The translations under genes and the position numbers were made by a program. From assembly GCA_005884575.1 (NCBI GenBank), contig VAWW01000013.1:1-64000 (forward strand): a stretch of 64,000 nt of DNA, written 5' to 3'. The DNA is from Actinomycetota bacterium. Its GTDB lineage: Bacteria > Actinomycetota > Thermoleophilia > Gaiellales > Gaiellaceae. The notes beneath the pieces are model-generated. The model saw only the letters and a list, made by a program, of their open reading frames with translations, searched no databases and had not been told where the DNA came from. Of the stretch, positions 62,405 through 64,000 are shown piece by piece (within the stretch, counting starts at the first letter, position 1; each line of letters opens with the position of its first letter).

Positions 62405-63262
62405 CTAGGGCCAGCGGCCGGCGCGGTACACGTAGCCCTCGAGCCTGCGGCCGAGCACCTCCTCCAGCCACTGCGACACCGCGATCAGCGCGTCGAGATC
62501 GATGCCCGTCGCGATGCCCTCGCCCTCGAGCAGGTAGACGAGATCCTCGGTGGCGATGTTGCCGGTCGCACGCGGCGCGTACGGGCAGCCGCCGAGGCCG
62601 CCGATCGACGCGTCGAGAACATTCGCACCCGCCTCGAGCGCGGCGAGCGCATTCGCGTAGCCGGTATTGCGCGTGTTGTGGCCGTGGAATCCCTGCGCGC
62701 GCGTCCGCTCGACGAGCGCGCGCACCTGCGACGGCGTCGCGACGCCGATCGTGTCGGCGAGGACGACCTCCGCCGCTGCGAAGCGCGTGGCCAGCTCTGC
62801 GACCGCGCCCGGATCGACGCGGCCCTCGAACGGACAGCCGAACGCGACGCTGATCGTGACCGTCGCCGGCACGTCGGCGAGGACGAGGATCGCCTCCACC
62901 CGCGCAACGGCCTCCTCGAGCGACGCGTTCCCGTTCCGCCGGTTGAACGTCTCCGTCGCGCCGAGCGTGCAGTTGACCCGGTCGAGCCCGCTCGCGCGAA
63001 ACCGCTCCCACCCGCGCTCATTCAGGACGAGTCCCGAGTACTCGGTGCCCGGACGCCGCTCGAGCGCCGAGACGACCTCTTCCGCCCCGGCCATCTGCGG
63101 CACGCGGTCGTCTCGCACGAAGCTGACCGCCTCGACTCGCGGCAGCCCGGCCGCCGCAAGCCGCCCCACGAGCTCGGCGCGCATCGCCGGCGGCAGCGTC
63201 TCCGGCTCGTTCTGGAGCCCGTCGCGCGGCCCGACGTCGCAGACCGTTACGGCACGTTCCAC
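62405..63262 (-). CDS. Hydroxymethylglutaryl-CoA lyase-like enzyme
   Basis: 285-residue DRE-TIM barrel. The signature VCDVGPRDGLQNEPETLP (DxGPRDGLQ) at residues 7-24 and the active-site region LADTIGVATPSQV and GFHGHNTRNTGYANAL (metal HxN) plus GGLGGCPYAPRATGN (catalytic Cys loop) are all present. Cleaves HMG-CoA to acetoacetate and acetyl-CoA, last step of leucine catabolism, or a related 3-hydroxy-3-methyl acyl-CoA. The start directly abuts the stop of the APC permease upstream, so both are cotranscribed. Confidence 0.92.
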   Translation of the reverse strand: MERAVTVCDVGPRDGLQNEPETLPPAMRAELVGRLAAAGLPRVEAVSFVRDDRVPQMAGAEEVVSALERRPGTEYSGLVLNERGWERFRASGLDRVNCTLGATETFNRRNGNASLEEAVARVEAILVLADVPATVTISVAFGCPFEGRVDPGAVAELATRFAAAEVVLADTIGVATPSQVRALVERTRAQGFHGHNTRNTGYANALAALEAGANVLDASIGGLGGCPYAPRATGNIATEDLVYLLEGEGIATGIDLDALIAVSQWLEEVLGRRLEGYVYRAGRWP

Positions 63263-64000
63263 TCAGGCGGGATACGCGGCCGGCGGCGACTCCGGCTGCT
63301 CGAGCGGCACGGTCGCGATCTGCCGTCGCGTCTCGGCGCCGCGGAGATAGCCGAGGATCCCGATCACGAGGATGGCCGCGAGCGTGCCGAGCGTCAGCGC
63401 CTCGTACGTCCCCTGGCCGACACCCCACTCTTCCTTGAACTTGTACCCGACGCCGAACAGGCGCTCGAGCACGTTCGGGAAGACCGCAGCGAACGAGCCG
63501 AGCGCGATCCAGAACGTCACGAGGATCGTCGACACCCAGAGTCCGGGCATCCCGAACGGGTGCACGTACGGTCGGTGCACGTTCGGATGGCTGTAGCGCA
63601 GCTTCAGCACCGTCGGGAAGATCCAGAGGTAGGAGATCAGCGTCGTCGAGATCGCGATCGTCAGGACGACCTGGAACTTCGCATTCTCGCCGCCGTTGAA
63701 CGCAGCGATCGCGAGCACGCAGAAGATCGTCGAGACGATCCCGGAGAGCACGTTGACGCGCACCGGCGTACCGAGCTTCCGGTTGAAGATGCCGAAGAAC
63801 GGCTCGAACGCGCCGTCGTAGGCGGCCACGGCCTGGATCCGGTCGGAGCCGATCATCCACACGGCTCCCGACGTGACGAGCGCGCCGACGAACGCGATCG
63901 TCATCAGCACGAGAAGCGTGTGCGCGGCGCCGCCGTAGACACCGTTGAACGTGAGCGTGACGGCGTCGATGAAGCCGCCGATGCCGGTGACCTGCTTGAG
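63263..64000 (-). CDS. APC-superfamily permease, N-terminal part beyond window
   Basis: About 245 C-terminal residues of an amino-acid-polyamine-organocation permease; the frame is open to base 64000. Helices include FVGALVTSGAVWMIGSDRIQ, an intracellular loop with GIFNRKLGTPVRVNVLSG and several more before the polar tail TVPLEQPESPPAAYPA. It differs from the permease at 51.0-52.7 kb but is of the same superfamily. It precedes the HMG-CoA-lyase-like gene and may import an amino acid that is degraded through it. Confidence 0.88.
   Translation of the reverse strand, partial: LKQVTGIGGFIDAVTLTFNGVYGGAAHTLLVLMTIAFVGALVTSGAVWMIGSDRIQAVAAYDGAFEPFFGIFNRKLGTPVRVNVLSGIVSTIFCVLAIAAFNGGENAKFQVVLTIAISTTLISYLWIFPTVLKLRYSHPNVHRPYVHPFGMPGLWVSTILVTFWIALGSFAAVFPNVLERLFGVGYKFKEEWGVGQGTYEALTLGTLAAILVIGILGYLRGAETRRQIATVPLEQPESPPAAYPA

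Overview
The window is high-GC and densely coding, with short gaps, frequent GTG starts and 1-4 nt stop/start overlaps. It suggests an actinobacterium. A fused FbiC, F420-dependent oxidoreductases, many acyl-CoA dehydrogenases and a LIV-type transporter point towards Thermoleophilia/Gaiellales-like soil lineages. That lineage call is inference; no rRNA or tRNA gene was seen.

Layout. 0-13 kb is mostly housekeeping: lepA (3' end cut by the window edge), murJ, rpsT, then leuS-comEA-comEC-holA on the minus strand. leuS has an attenuator-like terminator in its leader. lysA follows, then a frameshifted MOSC gene, a DsbA/FrnE-type oxidoreductase with an in-frame UGA exactly where the first catalytic Cys should be, and a cysteine-poor IscA/HesB-like protein. 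13-17 kb has an SDR, fbiC (F420 chromophore synthesis) and a branched-chain amino-acid type binding protein. 17-34 kb is an acyl-CoA catabolic region: an MDR reductase, a tandem acyl-CoA dehydrogenase pair, an acyl-CoA synthetase, thioesterase, F420/PPOX protein, a complete LIV-type ABC transporter, an SDR, MaoC hydratase, thiolase, methyltransferase, and an ACAD10/11-like dehydrogenase. 34-44 kb is mixed: an SDR, a luciferase-like F420 enzyme, a GrpB-aminoglycoside-phosphotransferase fusion, a polysaccharide deacetylase, a DAO-type oxidoreductase, a secreted HExxH protein, a DUF255 thioredoxin-domain protein and small exported proteins. 44.6-61.6 kb looks like one LacI-controlled catabolic island. 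It holds two convergent mandelate-racemase-type enolases around an antitoxin/PIN pair, three SDRs, a solute-binding-like protein without a signal peptide, an APC permease, a metallophosphoesterase, a dipeptide-type ABC transporter, a zinc alcohol dehydrogenase and the LacI regulator. The end holds a nucleotidyltransferase-like gene, an HMG-CoA-lyase-like gene and a second, truncated APC permease.

Three things stand out. First, the UGA in the DsbA-type gene is followed by a SECIS-like hairpin, so it is a selenoprotein candidate. Second, near-identical GCAAACGTTTGC palindromes lie before four transcription starts of the LacI island, including lacI itself, and define a probable regulon. Third, seven genes carry internal breaks at which conserved residues are lost, and in every one the missing length is 1 modulo 3. 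Whether that is biology or an assembly artefact must be settled from reads, and it affects how the UGA should be weighed.
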